Shown: positions 46,054-54,539, counted from the stretch's first letter. The stretch is DNA of 64,000 nucleotides from Acidovorax sp. RAC01 (GCF_001714725.1 NZ_CP016447.1:1317001-1381000), one strand, 5' to 3'. The notes: generated from the letters alone by a model not told the origin. Numbers and translations are program-made.

Positions 46054-46114
46054 GATTTCAAGCATTTTTGGCTGCTAGCGCACATCCATAAATCGCAAGC
46101 AGCTATCAATTCAG
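46054..46114. repeat. GATAGC-family intergenic element, copy 4
   Basis: GATTTCAAGCATTTTTGGCTGCTAGCGC...AAATCGCAAGCAGCTATCAATTC, the best-preserved copy and in reverse orientation to the one at 15133. It follows the dioxygenase beta gene directly and may contribute to termination. Confidence 0.6.
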
Positions 46115-46166
46115 GAGTACTCACCTCTCCCCGCTTTCCCACAGGCGGGTGTCAGGCATTGCGTTT

Positions 46167-46195
46167 ACTGTAAATTCATCCAGTGCATTTACAGT
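46167..46195. promoter_or_regulatory. 9-bp inverted repeat spanning the radical-SAM gene start
   Basis: ACTGTAAAT at 46167-46175 and ATTTACAGT at 46187-46195 are perfect complements with an 11-bp spacer that includes the GTG start at 46183. Each arm resembles one half of an SOS (LexA) box, but the spacing is wider than the CTGT-N8-ACAG norm. It could be an operator or an mRNA hairpin hiding the start codon. Confidence 0.4.
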
Positions 46196-47457
46196 CCAAA
46201 CTCGCCATCCTGGCCGACGCCGCCAAATACGACGCCTCGTGTGCCTCCAGCGGCGCTGCGCCGCGCAACTCGGTGGGCGGGCGCGGCATGGGCTCCACCG
46301 AGGGCATGGGCATCTGCCACAGCTACGCGCCCGACGGCCGCTGCATCTCGCTGCTCAAGATTCTGCTCACCAACTTCTGCCAGTACGACTGCCTGTACTG
46401 CGTGAACCGCGTGACCAGCAACGTGCCCCGCGCGCGCTTCACGGTGGATGAGGTGGTGCAGCTCACGCTGGATTTCTACCGCCGCAACTGTATCGAGGGG
46501 CTGTTTCTTTCCAGCGGCATCATCCAGAGCCCCGACTACACCATGGAGCAGGTGGTGGAGGTAGCCCGCGTGCTGCGAGAGGAACACGACTTTCGCGGCT
46601 ACATCCATCTGAAGACCATTCCCGACGCGTCGCCCGAGCTGATGGAACGCGCAGGCCGCTATGCCGATCGCCTCTCCATCAACATCGAGCTGCCCACGGC
46701 CGAGGGCCTGAAGGCGCTGGCGCCCGAGAAAGACAGCGCCGCCATCGACCGGTCGATGGCGCGCATGGCTGTGCACATTGGCGAATCGCGCGCCGCGCTC
46801 AAGGAGCAGGCTGCGCAGTCCATCGTGTCGATGCCGCAGTCGCGCACCACGCGCCGCGCCAGCGTGCCGCACTTTGCGCCCGGCGGGCAGAGCACGCAGA
46901 TGATCGTGGGGGCCGATGCCACCAGCGACGGCATCATCCTGGCCACCAGCGCGCGGCTGTATGGCGTGCACCAGCTGCGGCGTGTGTACTACTCGGCCTT
47001 CAGCCCCATCCCCGACGCGGCCCGCGCCCTGCCCCTGGCCGCGCCGCCCACCGTGCGCGAGCACCGGCTGTACCAGGCCGACTGGCTGATGCGCTTTTAC
47101 GGCTTCACCCACGACGAGATCGTGCCGACATCTCAGCAGGGCATGCTGGCGCTGGACATGGACCCCAAGCTCGCCTGGGCGCTGGCGCACCGCGAGCGCT
47201 TTCCCGTCAACCTGAACACCGCCCCGCGCGAGCTGCTGCTGCGCGTGCCCGGCTTTGGCGTGCAGACGGTCGAGCGCCTGCTGGCCGCGCGCCGCGTGCG
47301 CCGACTGCGGCATGCCGACCTGGCGCGGCTGCATGTGCCCCTGAAGAAAGTGCTGCCGTTTGTGGAAGCCGCCGACTACCGGCCCGGGCGTGCGCTGGAC
47401 GCCGCCGATCTGGCGGCGCAGCTGGCGCCGCCGCCGGTCCAGCGCAGCTTGTTTTGA
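46183..47457 (+). CDS. putative DNA modification/repair radical SAM protein (TIGR03916 type)
   Basis: 424 residues with a GTG start at 46183. The radical SAM cluster motif is FCQYDCLYCVNR (Cys-x3-Cys-x2-Cys, about residues 66-73). A C-terminal helix-hairpin-helix-like segment, FPVNLNTAPRELLLRVPGFGVQTVERLLAARR, suggests DNA contact. It overlaps the next gene by 4 bp; such pairs with a DUF4130 protein are a known conserved unit of supposed DNA repair function. The reaction is not established. An inverted repeat covers the start. Confidence 0.87.
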   Translation: MHLQSKLAILADAAKYDASCASSGAAPRNSVGGRGMGSTEGMGICHSYAPDGRCISLLKILLTNFCQYDCLYCVNRVTSNVPRARFTVDEVVQLTLDFYRRNCIEGLFLSSGIIQSPDYTMEQVVEVARVLREEHDFRGYIHLKTIPDASPELMERAGRYADRLSINIELPTAEGLKALAPEKDSAAIDRSMARMAVHIGESRAALKEQAAQSIVSMPQSRTTRRASVPHFAPGGQSTQMIVGADATSDGIILATSARLYGVHQLRRVYYSAFSPIPDAARALPLAAPPTVREHRLYQADWLMRFYGFTHDEIVPTSQQGMLALDMDPKLAWALAHRERFPVNLNTAPRELLLRVPGFGVQTVERLLAARRVRRLRHADLARLHVPLKKVLPFVEAADYRPGRALDAADLAAQLAPPPVQRSLF

Positions 47458-48515
47458 AACAGCCATCCATGGCACGCGACACCTGCATCTCCACATCTGT
47501 TCGCCCGGAGCCTGTCGAAGGGCTGCCTCACGTCGACGCACTGGCTTCGACAGGCTCAGCCCGAACGCGTGGGGAAGGTGCACGCGCGCTGGAAGCCAGC
47601 GACCCGCAACGCCACACCGTCACCCTGGACCACCCCACCGACTGGCCTGGCTTTCGCACTGCCGCGCGCGCCCTGGTGCACGCCAACGCGCCCCCGCAGG
47701 CCGTGGATTGGCGCTGCAAGGCCGATGCAGAGGAAGACCTGTTCGCGCCCGAGCCCGCTGCCAGCCACACCTTGCCCAGTCCGGCCCCCGATGCGCCCGC
47801 GCTGCGCGTACCACCGGACTTTGTACACCTGTGCCAGCAGCTCATCCTGCACCGCGACCCGGCCCGCTTTGCGCTGATGTACCGGCTGCTGTGGCGCATG
47901 GCGCAGGGCGGCGCTGACGCCGAAGCCGCGCGGCACGACCCGCTCGATGCCGACCGCATGCAGGCCCACCACATGGCCCGGGCTGTGGCCCGCGACAAGC
48001 ACAAGATGCACGCCTTTGTGCGCTTTCGCCCCGTGGTGGAGCCGGATGGGCAAACCCTGCACATGGCCTGGTTCGAGCCCGACCACTACATCACCGAAGC
48101 CAACGCGGGCTTTTTCATTCGCCGCTTCACGCAGACGCGCTGGGCCATCCTCACGCCCGATGCCAGCGTGCGCTGGGACGGGCACCACCTGCACACCGGC
48201 CCTGGCGGCCAGCGCAGCGACGCGCCGCCGCCCGATGCCGGAGAGGCGCTGTGGCTCACCTACTACCGCCACATCTTCAACCCCGCGCGGCTCAAGCTCA
48301 ACATGATGAAAAAGGAGATGCCCACGCGCTACTGGCATAACCTGCCCGAGGCCGCCCTCATCACCGAGCTGGCCCGGAATGCCCATGAGCGCAGTGCACG
48401 CATGGTGCAGGCCGAGGCCACCGTGCCCCGCCGCCGCATCAACCCGGGAGCGCGGCCGCAACAGGCGGCGGCGCCAGGCGCGGATGCCGCATCTGGAATA
48501 CTCCCGCCCGCGTGA
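47454..48515 (+). CDS. DUF4130/TIGR03915-type putative DNA repair protein with repeat-derived N-terminal extension
   Basis: 353 residues from a TTG at 47454 (overlap TTGA); an ATG at 47469 is also possible. The conserved region begins only at about residue 54 (HTVTLDHPTDWPGFRTAARALV) and runs through MHAFVRFRPVV and GFFIRRFTQTRWAILTPDASVRWD to the NMMKKEMPTRYWHNLPEA end. The preceding 50 or so residues include VRPEPVEG and ASTGSART, peptides encoded by the palindromic repeat at 47498-47568 read in frame. It works with the radical SAM partner; the molecular role is unproven. Confidence 0.87.
   Translation: MKQPSMARDTCISTSVRPEPVEGLPHVDALASTGSARTRGEGARALEASDPQRHTVTLDHPTDWPGFRTAARALVHANAPPQAVDWRCKADAEEDLFAPEPAASHTLPSPAPDAPALRVPPDFVHLCQQLILHRDPARFALMYRLLWRMAQGGADAEAARHDPLDADRMQAHHMARAVARDKHKMHAFVRFRPVVEPDGQTLHMAWFEPDHYITEANAGFFIRRFTQTRWAILTPDASVRWDGHHLHTGPGGQRSDAPPPDAGEALWLTYYRHIFNPARLKLNMMKKEMPTRYWHNLPEAALITELARNAHERSARMVQAEATVPRRRINPGARPQQAAAPGADAASGILPPA
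47498..47568. repeat. palindromic repeat (GTTCGGGCTGAGC family), copy 4, inside a coding region
   Basis: Arms TGTTCGCCCGGAGCCTGTCG...AAGG and GGCTTCGACAGGCTCAGCCC...GAACG. Unlike the other copies it lies inside an open reading frame, where it is translated as RPEPVEG...ASTGSART at the N-terminus of the DUF4130 protein. Confidence 0.85.
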
Positions 48516-48717
48516 ACCGAAAGCGTGAACCGAAAGTTTGCCAGCGCCCCTGCCACTTCACGCAAAATGCGCCCCCATGGCACCAAGCGACACCCGCTCT
48601 GGCCAGCCATGGAGGGCGGGGTTGGCTCGACGGGGCCGGCAAGTGCCGATTCGCCGGGACATCGCGGCGCCCATTCAACCCGGCGGACCCGCGCAAAGAA
48701 AGAATCGAGACAGCATC

Positions 48718-49326
48718 ATGAGTATCTTCGACCGGTTTCTGGGCAGTGTGCGCAAATCAACGGGCCGGCCCGAGGCCCCTGAGGCCAAACCCGGAGCAGC
48801 GCTGGAGCGACGCCAGCGCAAGCGCATCAACGCGCGCAGCGGCACCCGGGTGCTGATCATCGATGACTCCCCGACGGTGGTGGCCGTGCTGCGCAAGACG
48901 CTGCGCTCTGCGGGCTATGACACCCGCGAGGCCCTGGATGCCGAACATGGCCTGACGTTGATCGCCCAGGACCCGCCTGAGCTGATCTTTCTCGACATCA
49001 TCCTGCCGGGCATGAACGGATTCAACGCTCTGCGTGCCATCCGCAAGATGCCCGCCTGGCAGCACATCCCGGTCATCATGATCAGCGGCAACGAACATGC
49101 CACCGAGCAGTTTTATGCCAACCGCATCGGTGCCGATGACTTCATGAAAAAGCCGTTTTCGCGCCACGAGATCTTTGCCCGCATCGAGGCATTGCTCGAC
49201 GAATCATTCATCCCGCGGCGCAAGGGCGAAGTGCCTGCGCCGCCTGTGGCTTCCGCTGCACCCGCGGGGGCTGCAGCCGGGTTGCCCCAGGGCGGCGCCA
49301 TCGTTTCGGACCACACCGGCGATTGA
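48718..49326 (+). CDS. single-domain response regulator (PilG-like receiver)
   Basis: 202 residues from the ATG at 48718. Residues 1-42 are basic (RRQRKRINARSG). The receiver domain is about 43-165: acidic pair IIDDSPTVV, phospho-acceptor Asp in LIFLDIILPGMNG, Thr/Ser position in ISGNEH, Lys in DDFMKKPFS. There is no output domain; the last 40 residues are Ala/Pro-rich. The layout resembles PilG/PilH-type regulators of twitching or type IV pili. No kinase gene is adjacent. The 200 bp upstream hold no gene. Confidence 0.88.
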   Translation: MSIFDRFLGSVRKSTGRPEAPEAKPGAALERRQRKRINARSGTRVLIIDDSPTVVAVLRKTLRSAGYDTREALDAEHGLTLIAQDPPELIFLDIILPGMNGFNALRAIRKMPAWQHIPVIMISGNEHATEQFYANRIGADDFMKKPFSRHEIFARIEALLDESFIPRRKGEVPAPPVASAAPAGAAAGLPQGGAIVSDHTGD

Positions 49327-49444
49327 TACGCGCGACCGGCTCCGGGGCCGGCGGGCCGGGTGCGGCGTGGCAGTGGCGACCGCAGGGAACACCGCCGCCA
49401 TCACCACGGGCCGGGTAACACGGGCCGGGTAACGGCCGTCCGGA

Positions 49445-49915
49445 TCAGTGCTGGTGGCCGTGCGCGCCGTGCACGTGGCGGTGCGCAATCTCTTCGGCCG
49501 ACGCGGCGCGCACGTCGGTGACCTTGCAGCTGAACTTCAGCGCCTGGCCTGCCAGCGGGTGGTTGCCGTCCAGGTGCACTTCAGGGCCCTTGATCTTGAC
49601 CACGTTGAACACGGCGGGCTGGCCGTCGTTGCCCACGCCCTGCAGCTGGCCGCCCACCTTCACGCCGGGCGGAAATTCGCTCTTGGGAATGGTGCGCACC
49701 AGGCTTTCGTCGCGGGCGCCAAAGGCGTCTTCCACCGCGAGGTCGAGCGTGGTGGCAAAGCCCACCGCCTGGCCTTCGAGGGCGGCCTCGACCTTGGGGA
49801 AGATGTTTTCATAGCCACCGTGCAGGTAGGCCAGGCTGCCAGCGTCGAGCGGCTTGCCTTGCGGGCTGGTCACCTTGTACGTGAGGGTGACGGCGGAGTC
49901 TTTGGTGATGTTCAT
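49445..49915 (-). CDS. SlyD-like FKBP-type peptidyl-prolyl isomerase
   Basis: 156 residues opening MNITKDSAVTLTYKV. The FKBP core is split by the insert-in-flap domain (about residues 75-125, with NDGQPAVFNVVKIKG and VHLDGNHPLAGQALKFSCKV), as in SlyD. The tail HRHVHGAHGHQH is His-rich and may bind nickel or other metals, though it is shorter than in E. coli SlyD. It is cytoplasmic, a folding helper and possible metal chaperone. Confidence 0.92.
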   Translation of the reverse strand: MNITKDSAVTLTYKVTSPQGKPLDAGSLAYLHGGYENIFPKVEAALEGQAVGFATTLDLAVEDAFGARDESLVRTIPKSEFPPGVKVGGQLQGVGNDGQPAVFNVVKIKGPEVHLDGNHPLAGQALKFSCKVTDVRAASAEEIAHRHVHGAHGHQH

Positions 49916-50140
49916 GGAGGTACGCTTTCAATCGGTTGGGCGCGGCAGGTGGACGCGGCACCGGCCTTGCAGGCCAGACCACCGCGCGTGGGCCGGGACC
50001 GCGCATTGTCCACGAGGCGCCGACCCCGGTGTGCGGTTGCACAGCGGGTACCGAACCCCTGCGCGAGGCAGCGCGCCCGGGCACCGACGTGCCGGCACGG
50101 CCAGCGCACGCCGCGCTCCGCAACGTGGCCTGCGCCCCCC

Positions 50141-51223
50141 TCAAGCGGCCGCGCTGGCAGCCGGGGCTGCCTCGGGAATCTCCTCGCTGGCCTGCCCCGG
50201 ATAGCGCGCAAAGCGCCGCGCCTCGGTGCCGTGCACGGGGTCCTGATCGGGCCAGGGCCAGCCGCCAAACTGGGTGCGGCGGTAGTCGTTCATGGCCTGC
50301 ATGATTTCGGCCTGCGTGTTCATCACGAACGGGCCGTACTGCGCCACGGGCTCGGCAATGGGCCGGCCCTGCAGCAGCAGGCACTCCACCGGCGTGGTAC
50401 CGGTGTTGGCCAGCAGCCAGTCGTGCCAGGCGCGCAGCTGCAGCGCGGCGTGGCGGTCCACCTCTTGCGGGCCCACGCGCAGGCTGTCGCCCACAAAGAA
50501 GTACAGCATGCGCTGCGTGCCCTCGCCCTGCGCGGCAGGCAGCGTCCACTCGGCACCGGGGGCGAGGTGCAGGGTCCAGATCGCCACGTCGCCCTCGGGC
50601 TGCGAGGCCCAGGACTCGGGCGGGGGCGACAGCGGCGCAGGCGCGCCCGGCAGCGCGCCCGCCACCACGGTGACGGTGGTCTTGCGGCCCGCAGCGTCAA
50701 GGTGCTCCAGCCGCGGAATGCGCTCGTTCCACAGCATGGTGAAGTGCGGCTCCACCATCTTGTTGCGCGCCGGCAGGTTCAGCCAGATCTGGAAGAGTTC
50801 GAGCGGGTTGGGCGCGGTGGCGTTGAGCAGCGGGAACATCTCGGAATGCACGATGCCCTTGCCCGCCGTGACCCACTGCACATCGCCGCCGCCAAAACGC
50901 GCTGCCGCGCCCAGCGAGTCGGAATGGTCGATGAGCCCCTTGCGCACCAGCGTGACGGTTTCAAACCCGCGGTGCGGGTGGCCCGGAAAGCCCGGCACGG
51001 TATCGCCGTGGTACATGCTCCAGCCGTCCTTGCGGCTGAAGTCGCTGCCGATCTGCCGGTCGTCAATCGGCACAGCCGGGCCGAAGGCGGCGTTGCCGGC
51101 CGGGTAGGCATCGTCGTGGTGGGCGCAGAACAAGAACGGATCGAGCGTGGGCCATTGCGGCCCCAGCAACTGGGCCTGCACGATGGGGACCAGGGTGGGG
51201 GCAGAAGGGGTGGGCGACGGCAT
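50141..51223 (-). CDS. pirin family protein
   Basis: 360 residues from the ATG at 51223, with an AGGAG-like site (CAGGAGCCCCGC). It is a bicupin of the pirin type. The metal-site residues are in HPHRGFETVTLV, HSDSLG and GKGIVHSE, and the C-terminal cupin includes PFVMNTQAEIMQAMNDYRRTQFGGWPW. Bacterial pirins can act as quercetinases or as regulators; which applies is not clear. It is isolated, with 225 bp free of genes on its 3' side. Confidence 0.9.
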   Translation of the reverse strand: MPSPTPSAPTLVPIVQAQLLGPQWPTLDPFLFCAHHDDAYPAGNAAFGPAVPIDDRQIGSDFSRKDGWSMYHGDTVPGFPGHPHRGFETVTLVRKGLIDHSDSLGAAARFGGGDVQWVTAGKGIVHSEMFPLLNATAPNPLELFQIWLNLPARNKMVEPHFTMLWNERIPRLEHLDAAGRKTTVTVVAGALPGAPAPLSPPPESWASQPEGDVAIWTLHLAPGAEWTLPAAQGEGTQRMLYFFVGDSLRVGPQEVDRHAALQLRAWHDWLLANTGTTPVECLLLQGRPIAEPVAQYGPFVMNTQAEIMQAMNDYRRTQFGGWPWPDQDPVHGTEARRFARYPGQASEEIPEAAPAASAAA

Positions 51224-51416
51224 GCGGGGCTCCTGAAGGTGGCGCCGCCCCGGACGGGCGGCAGGTCTACCGAATATGCCGCCAATGGTGCCCGGGCAGA
51301 AGTGCCAGCGATGGAACAGTGCGGTGCGTGCGTGGGACGGTGGGTGGAGCACGCAGCAGTGCCCTCTGGCAAAAATTCGGGCCGTATTCGGCCTGGTCGC
51401 AGTCTAGGCAACGCTT

Positions 51417-51441
51417 TTTTGCTATTTATTGAATAGCAGTT
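51417..51441. repeat. GATAGC-family stem (GCTATT...AATAGC)
   Basis: TTTTGCTATTTATTGAATAGC, a perfect 6-bp stem at 51421-51437 like those at 40409, 54619 and 17943. It sits in the 263-bp gap between the DHFR-like and pirin genes. Confidence 0.4.
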
Positions 51442-51486
51442 GCGTGAACTGTGGCGTTTTGCGCTTCGGGGATTCCCGTCGCAGGC

Positions 51487-52056
51487 TCAGGGCGCGCGCC
51501 GGTAATGCAGGGCCACAGCACCGTTGTGCAGGGGCGTGGCTGACACCCGCTCCAGCCGCCGGGTTGCGGCCAGTCCGCTCCCGTACAGCGTGGGGCCGTG
51601 GCCCGCAATGCGCGGGTGCACAAGCAGCCGGTACTCGTCGATCAGGTCCATCCGGTCGAGCGCGGTCGCCAGCGTGGCGCTGCCCAGCAGCACGCCTGCG
51701 GGCGTTGCATCCTTGAGTCGCTGCACGCCTGTGCGAAGGTCGCCGTCAAGGGCGTGGCCTACGCGTCGGGTATGGGCCCACGGAAAATCCGAGCGCGTCG
51801 ATGACACCACGTACTTGGGCTTGGCCTCCAGCAGCTCAGCCCACCGGCGCACGGCTGGCGGCGCGTCCACATCCCCGCGGGCTACCGCTGGCCAGAAGCG
51901 CTCCATCATTTCGTAGGTGGCGCGGCCCCACAGCATCGCGCCGCTGTCCTCCATCAGGCGGGTGAAGTAGGCATGGGTTTCCTCGTCGGCGATGCCTTCC
52001 CGGTGGTCAATGCATCCGTCGAGCGTGACGTTGATGCTGAAGGTCAGAAGTCCCAT
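51487..52056 (-). CDS. dihydrofolate reductase-like (RibD C-terminal family) protein
   Basis: 189 residues from the ATG at 52056 (MGLLTFSINVTLDGCIDHREG), the usual opening of the family. Further signatures are AMLWGRATYEMMERFWP, KYVVSSTRSDFPW and LLGSATLATALDRMDLIDEYRLLVHPRIAG. It is probably an NADPH-dependent reductase of unknown substrate rather than the housekeeping DHFR. Three small genes on the same strand precede it with short gaps, which suggests a loose operon with the DUF1579, GST and VOC genes. Confidence 0.88.
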   Translation of the reverse strand: MGLLTFSINVTLDGCIDHREGIADEETHAYFTRLMEDSGAMLWGRATYEMMERFWPAVARGDVDAPPAVRRWAELLEAKPKYVVSSTRSDFPWAHTRRVGHALDGDLRTGVQRLKDATPAGVLLGSATLATALDRMDLIDEYRLLVHPRIAGHGPTLYGSGLAATRRLERVSATPLHNGAVALHYRRAP

Positions 52057-52155
52057 GGTTTTGTTTCCTTTGCGGCACAGGCGCGGCGGTCGCGCAGAGT
52101 CCGTTGCCCCCGCCATGCCCTGCAGCGCTCCCGCGCCGTGCATGGCCTTCCCGCA

Positions 52156-52638
52156 TCACGCGCGCCGATAGGTCGCCGCCATGAACGGGCTCCAGCTGCC
52201 GTCCGGCTGCTCACCGAACGACGTCAGCGTGCGTTCGGTTGCGCTCACCAGCGTGATCACATCGCGGTAACGGGCTGTCTGGCCGTCGCCCTTGAAACTC
52301 GGGCCTTCGGTCTCCAGCGTCAGCACCTTCTGGCTTGGGTCCAGCGTGCCCTGGTAGATGAACATGTGGGTCATCATCGACCCCACCCAGGTGCCGCGGA
52401 ACACGTTCTTCTCGGGGTCATAACCGAGCGTCATCAGCATGCGCGCATCCCCACCACCAGGCATGGTGCCGGTGCCTTCGCACAGCACCCACAGGTCGCC
52501 CAGCGCGCGCACCTGCTCGCTGCCAGAGGCTTGCTGCGGCGGCTCGCCAGGGCCGGTGTTGCAGCTTGATGCGGTGGTCCAGTCGCCCAGCAGCTGCTGC
52601 AGCCAGCGGTGCATGGGGTGGGGTTCGGGGTTCACCAT
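52156..52638 (-). CDS. DUF1579 family protein
   Basis: 160 residues beginning MVNPEPHPMHRWLQQLLGDWTT, a pattern of DUF1579 proteins (LLGxWT, then GLGDLWVLCEG-type and GYDPEKNVFRGTWVGSMM segments, a lipocalin-like beta barrel). Function unknown. It is often found beside VOC, PhnB-like and DHFR-like genes, as here. A GATGC tandem repeat lies just upstream. Confidence 0.85.
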   Translation of the reverse strand: MVNPEPHPMHRWLQQLLGDWTTASSCNTGPGEPPQQASGSEQVRALGDLWVLCEGTGTMPGGGDARMLMTLGYDPEKNVFRGTWVGSMMTHMFIYQGTLDPSQKVLTLETEGPSFKGDGQTARYRDVITLVSATERTLTSFGEQPDGSWSPFMAATYRRA

Positions 52639-52663
52639 GGTCGGTCTCCTGCGGTGGTGGTGT

Positions 52664-52686
52664 GATGCGATGCGATGCGACGCGAT
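52664..52686. repeat. short GATGC tandem repeat
   Basis: Three GATGC units followed by GACGC and GAT, in the 63-bp gap between the GST and DUF1579 genes. It is a minor microsatellite that could vary by slippage near the ribosome site of the DUF1579 gene. Confidence 0.5.
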
Positions 52687-52701
52687 AGACCGGTGCGACA
52701 G

Positions 52702-53373
52702 TCAGTCGCGGTCGGGGGCGCCCAGCGGAAAGTAGTGGCGGTACGGGCGCCCGCCATCCACCGCCCGGGCCACCGACGGGCGGGCCAGCAGGCGCACGCG
52801 GTACGCACGCAGCGCCGGGTAGGTGGCGGCAATGGGGTGCGTCCAGTCGCTGTAGAACAGGGCGGGTGCCGCTGCGCAATCGGCCAGGGTGAAGGCATCG
52901 CCCGCGGCCCAGGCGCGGCCCGCCCACCGGGCGTCCAGCCAGGCGTAGGCGCGGTCGAGTTTGTCTGCTGACTGGGCCCGGGCCTCGTCCCGTCGCGCCG
53001 CATCGCCCGTGAGCGCGGCGCCCACGGCGTGCTGCACGGGTGACATCACATGCAGGTCGAAAAAGCGGTCCATGAACCTCACCTCCAGCGCGGCCGCAGG
53101 GTCGGCCGGGATGAGCGGCACCCTACCCGGGTGCGCAAGCTGCAGATGCTCGATGACGATGCTGCTTTCGGCCACGGTGCGGTCGCCATCCACCAGCACC
53201 GGAAACTGCGCGAGCGGCCAGCGGCGTTTCCATTCGGCCGCATGGTTGCCAGGCGCTGCCGGGTCGAGGTTGCGCAACTCGAACGCCGTGCCGTTTTCAT
53301 GCAGCGCGATCAGCACCTTCTGCGTGTACGACGAAAACGGGTGGCCATAAAGGGCGAGCGGTGTGGGGGTCAT
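52702..53373 (-). CDS. glutathione S-transferase family protein
   Basis: 223 residues from the ATG at 53373, which overlaps the VOC gene stop by 4 bp. The N-terminal thioredoxin fold has YGHPFSSYTQKVLIALHENG and the glutathione-contact AESSIVIEHLQ. The all-helical C-terminal domain includes WAAGDAFTLADCAAAPALFY (N-capping box). It may conjugate or reduce electrophiles; the substrate is unknown. It is coupled to the PhnB-like gene. Confidence 0.91.
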   Translation of the reverse strand: MTPTPLALYGHPFSSYTQKVLIALHENGTAFELRNLDPAAPGNHAAEWKRRWPLAQFPVLVDGDRTVAESSIVIEHLQLAHPGRVPLIPADPAAALEVRFMDRFFDLHVMSPVQHAVGAALTGDAARRDEARAQSADKLDRAYAWLDARWAGRAWAAGDAFTLADCAAAPALFYSDWTHPIAATYPALRAYRVRLLARPSVARAVDGGRPYRHYFPLGAPDRD

Positions 53374-53795
53374 TCGGGTGCCACCACCATCCACGACACG
53401 CCGAAGCGGTCGGCCACCATGCCGAAGGCCTGCGAGAAGAAGGTTCGGGCCAGCGGCATCTGCACCTGCCCGCCATCGGCCAGCGCGCCAAACAGGCGCT
53501 TTGCCTCGGCCTCGTCGGCCGGGCTGAGCGCCAGCGAGATGCCTTCAAACCGCGGCTGGCCCGAGCCCATGCCATCGGATGCCATGAGCGTGGTGCTGCC
53601 CACCGTGAACTCGGCGTGCATGACCATGTCGGGCGCGGGGCCCGGGCCGCCGTCGGCACAGCCTGGCCCGGCGACGGGATCGGGGTTGTCCCTGAAGCGC
53701 ATCAGCGTGGTGACGTGGGCGCCCAGCGCGCTGCGGTAAAAGTCCAGCGCTTCGTCGCAGCGCCCCTCAAACATCAAATACGGCTCGGCTTTCAT
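53370..53795 (-). CDS. PhnB-like VOC family protein
   Basis: 141 residues from the ATG at 53795 (MKAEPYLMFEGRCDEALDFYRSALG). It is a single VOC polypeptide of the PhnB/3-demethylubiquinone methyltransferase-like group, with GSTTLMASDG, FFSQAFGMVADRFGVSWMV and a free C-terminus. Biochemical function is unknown. It heads the VOC-GST-DUF1579-DHFR run and is divergent from a TetR gene, with an operator-like palindrome between. Confidence 0.9.
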   Translation of the reverse strand: MKAEPYLMFEGRCDEALDFYRSALGAHVTTLMRFRDNPDPVAGPGCADGGPGPAPDMVMHAEFTVGSTTLMASDGMGSGQPRFEGISLALSPADEAEAKRLFGALADGGQVQMPLARTFFSQAFGMVADRFGVSWMVVAPE

Positions 53796-53879
53796 GCGGG
53801 CTCCTTCGGCAATGGGTGGGATGGTCAGCCTGGCCGGCGCCCAATTGTGAACACCGTCCACAAACAATAGCAAAGATAA

Positions 53880-53892
53880 TGGACAGTGTCCA
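53880..53892. promoter_or_regulatory. candidate TetR operator TGGAC-AGT-GTCCA
   Basis: 13-bp palindrome in the 111-bp region between the VOC and TetR genes; a second partial GTCCAC lies at 53854-53859. The position suits control of both divergent promoters by the adjacent TetR. Confidence 0.55.
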
Positions 53893-53906
53893 CATCCAAA
53901 TTGTTC

Positions 53907-54539
53907 ATGACCGTAACCCCGCCCCGCACCACCTACCGCCATGGCGACCTGCGCCGCGCGCTGCTGGATGCCGGCATCGAACTGGCCCGCCAGGGCGGCC
54001 CCGACGCCGTGGTGCTGCGCGAGGCCACGCGCCGCGCAGGCGTTGCGCCCAATGCCGCCTACCGCCACTTTGCCAACCGCGATGACCTGCTGGGTGCCGT
54101 GCGCGCGGCCGCCGTGGCCGCCGTGGCCGAGGCGATGGAGGCCGAGCTGGCCCGCGTGCCCGCCACCGGCACACCCACCGAGCGCGCCCACGCCAGGGTG
54201 CGTGCCGTGGGCGCTGGCTACATGCGCTTTGCCCATGCCGAAACGGGGCTGTTTCGCACCGCATTCGGTGGGCGCTTCAGCGTGCAGCACGAGCCCGACC
54301 CCGCCATGGGCGGCGCCACCGGCCTCAACCCGTTTCAGCACCTGAGCGCCGCGCTCGACGACCTGGTGGCCGCAGGCGCCCTGCCCGCCCAACGCCGCCC
54401 GGGCGCCGAATACCTGGCCTGGTCCACCGTGCACGGCATGGCGCTGCTCAGCATTGACGGCCCCCTGCGCGGCACGCCGCAGGCGATGCTGGACGCCCTG
54501 GGCCAGCGCCTGCTGGACATGGTGGAACGCGGGATCTGA
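53907..54539 (+). CDS. TetR-family transcriptional regulator
   Basis: 210 residues from the ATG at 53907. A GTG at 53886 is in frame but lies within the palindrome. The helix-turn-helix (about 12-60) has ALLDAGIELARQGGPDAVVLREATRRAGVAPNAAYRHFANRDDLL. The C-terminal WHG-type domain has YMRFAHAETGLFRTAFGG and AEYLAWSTVHGMALLSIDGPL. It is divergent from the VOC-GST genes and probably represses them. The ligand is unknown. Confidence 0.9.
   Translation: MTVTPPRTTYRHGDLRRALLDAGIELARQGGPDAVVLREATRRAGVAPNAAYRHFANRDDLLGAVRAAAVAAVAEAMEAELARVPATGTPTERAHARVRAVGAGYMRFAHAETGLFRTAFGGRFSVQHEPDPAMGGATGLNPFQHLSAALDDLVAAGALPAQRRPGAEYLAWSTVHGMALLSIDGPLRGTPQAMLDALGQRLLDMVERGI

Noticed and set aside
46167-46195. 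Canonical SOS (LexA) box before the radical-SAM gene
   Set aside because: The arms match half sites, but the spacing between CTGT and ACAG is 19 bp, not 8, so a standard LexA site is not supported; kept only as an unexplained inverted repeat.
27705-47568. CRISPR array made of the repeated GTTCGGGCTGAGC units
   Set aside because: Copies are dispersed over 20 kb with no regular spacing or spacers, and no cas gene is present.
49448-51436. 662-codon plus-strand open frame
   Set aside because: Covers the slyD-like and pirin genes in antisense; composition is typical of GC-rich shadow frames.
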